NCBI GenBank assembly: GCA_013151915.1
Contig: JAADHJ010000032.1
Span: forward strand, 1 to 56,151
DNA from: Deltaproteobacteria bacterium
GTDB taxonomy: Bacteria > BMS3Abin14
DNA: 56,151 nucleotides
Direction of reading: 5' to 3'
This document shows positions 56,091-56,151 of this stretch, in pieces (position 1 is the first letter of the stretch; every line of letters begins with the position of its first letter). The position numbers and the translations under genes were made by a program. A model generated the notes under the pieces. It was not told where the DNA came from and ran no database searches. It saw only the letters and a program-made list of their open reading frames with translations.

Positions 56091-56151
56091 ATCAACCTGA
56101 ATATCCATAACAGGCCGGGTTTTGGAAAAGCTGTAACGCAGAGTCACGCGG

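Overview
The window looks like a chromosomal segment of a Gram-negative, anaerobic or microaerophilic bacterium of the Desulfobacterota (deltaproteobacterial) type, probably an uncultured lineage. Reasons: the gene order M50 protease-trpS-scpA-scpB-rluB, a DHH-CBS-CBS tRNA nucleotidyltransferase, an orphan AmrS radical SAM enzyme, HD-GYP and GGDEF-like regulators, a membrane-bound [NiFe] hydrogenase with its whole hyp set, and a 2-oxoacid:ferredoxin oxidoreductase next to ATP-dependent PEP carboxykinase. A Tat signal, two lipid-acyltransferase-like genes and a CsgG-type lipoprotein indicate a two-membrane envelope. The taxon is an inference. I count 51 protein genes (one only 29 codons long) and one tRNA. 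Most are on the minus strand; the pentapeptide gene, the two hotdog genes, the queT-like gene, a histidine kinase and the last HD-GYP gene are on plus.

Layout. 0.6-4.6 kb: adenine deaminase, AmrS and an FHA/zinc-ribbon protein. 4.6-8.5 kb: a divergent pentapeptide-repeat protein and a large solenoid Ser/Thr kinase, a possible phospho-signalling locus with the FHA protein. 9-13.8 kb: PHP phosphoesterase, SH3-like membrane protein, MFS transporter, PlsC-like acyltransferase, single-domain response regulator, CsgG lipoprotein. 14-17.8 kb: a tightly overlapping signalling operon (VanZ, degenerate GGDEF protein, pseudo-receiver/DUF4388 protein, intact receiver). 17.9-20.3 kb: bifunctional nuclease, MiaB, TIGR00725 protein and a 29-aa COX24-like basic protein. 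20.6-24.1 kb: thiamine salvage/phosphorylation operon thiM-thiE-thiL-thiD behind a TPP riboswitch and terminator. 24.3-34.3 kb: hydrogenase operon hyaABCD-hypABFCDE with a recognisable promoter. 34.4-42.9 kb: rluB, scpBA, trpS, site-2 protease, CCA-adding enzyme, xerD, mtnP. 43.3-46.9 kb: tandem hotdog thioesterases, QueT-like S component, HU, histidine kinase. 47.3-53.4 kb: fused 2-oxoacid oxidoreductase, tRNA-Leu(UAA), LpxL-like acyltransferase, pckA. 53.8-56.0 kb: multi-receiver HD-GYP protein.

The most unusual content is between the genes. Spacers hold (1) arrays of degenerate 7-bp units (TTGAACn, CTGGACn, CTATAGG, GATCCCA and others) that keep heptamer phase while changing unit; (2) MITE-like elements with TTCATCCnGG termini around a GTCATTGCGAGGAGC core; (3) hairpin elements built on TGATGACTT/AAGTCATCA and GGTCGTAAAAAGTCC; and (4) short CAGCC/GGCTG dyads. 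Some sit inside operons (hypA-hypB, hypC-hypD, hypD-hypE), and one encodes the end of HypC. Three well-formed palindromes lie in probable control regions: between the FHA and pentapeptide genes, over the hydrogenase -35 box, and upstream of pckA.
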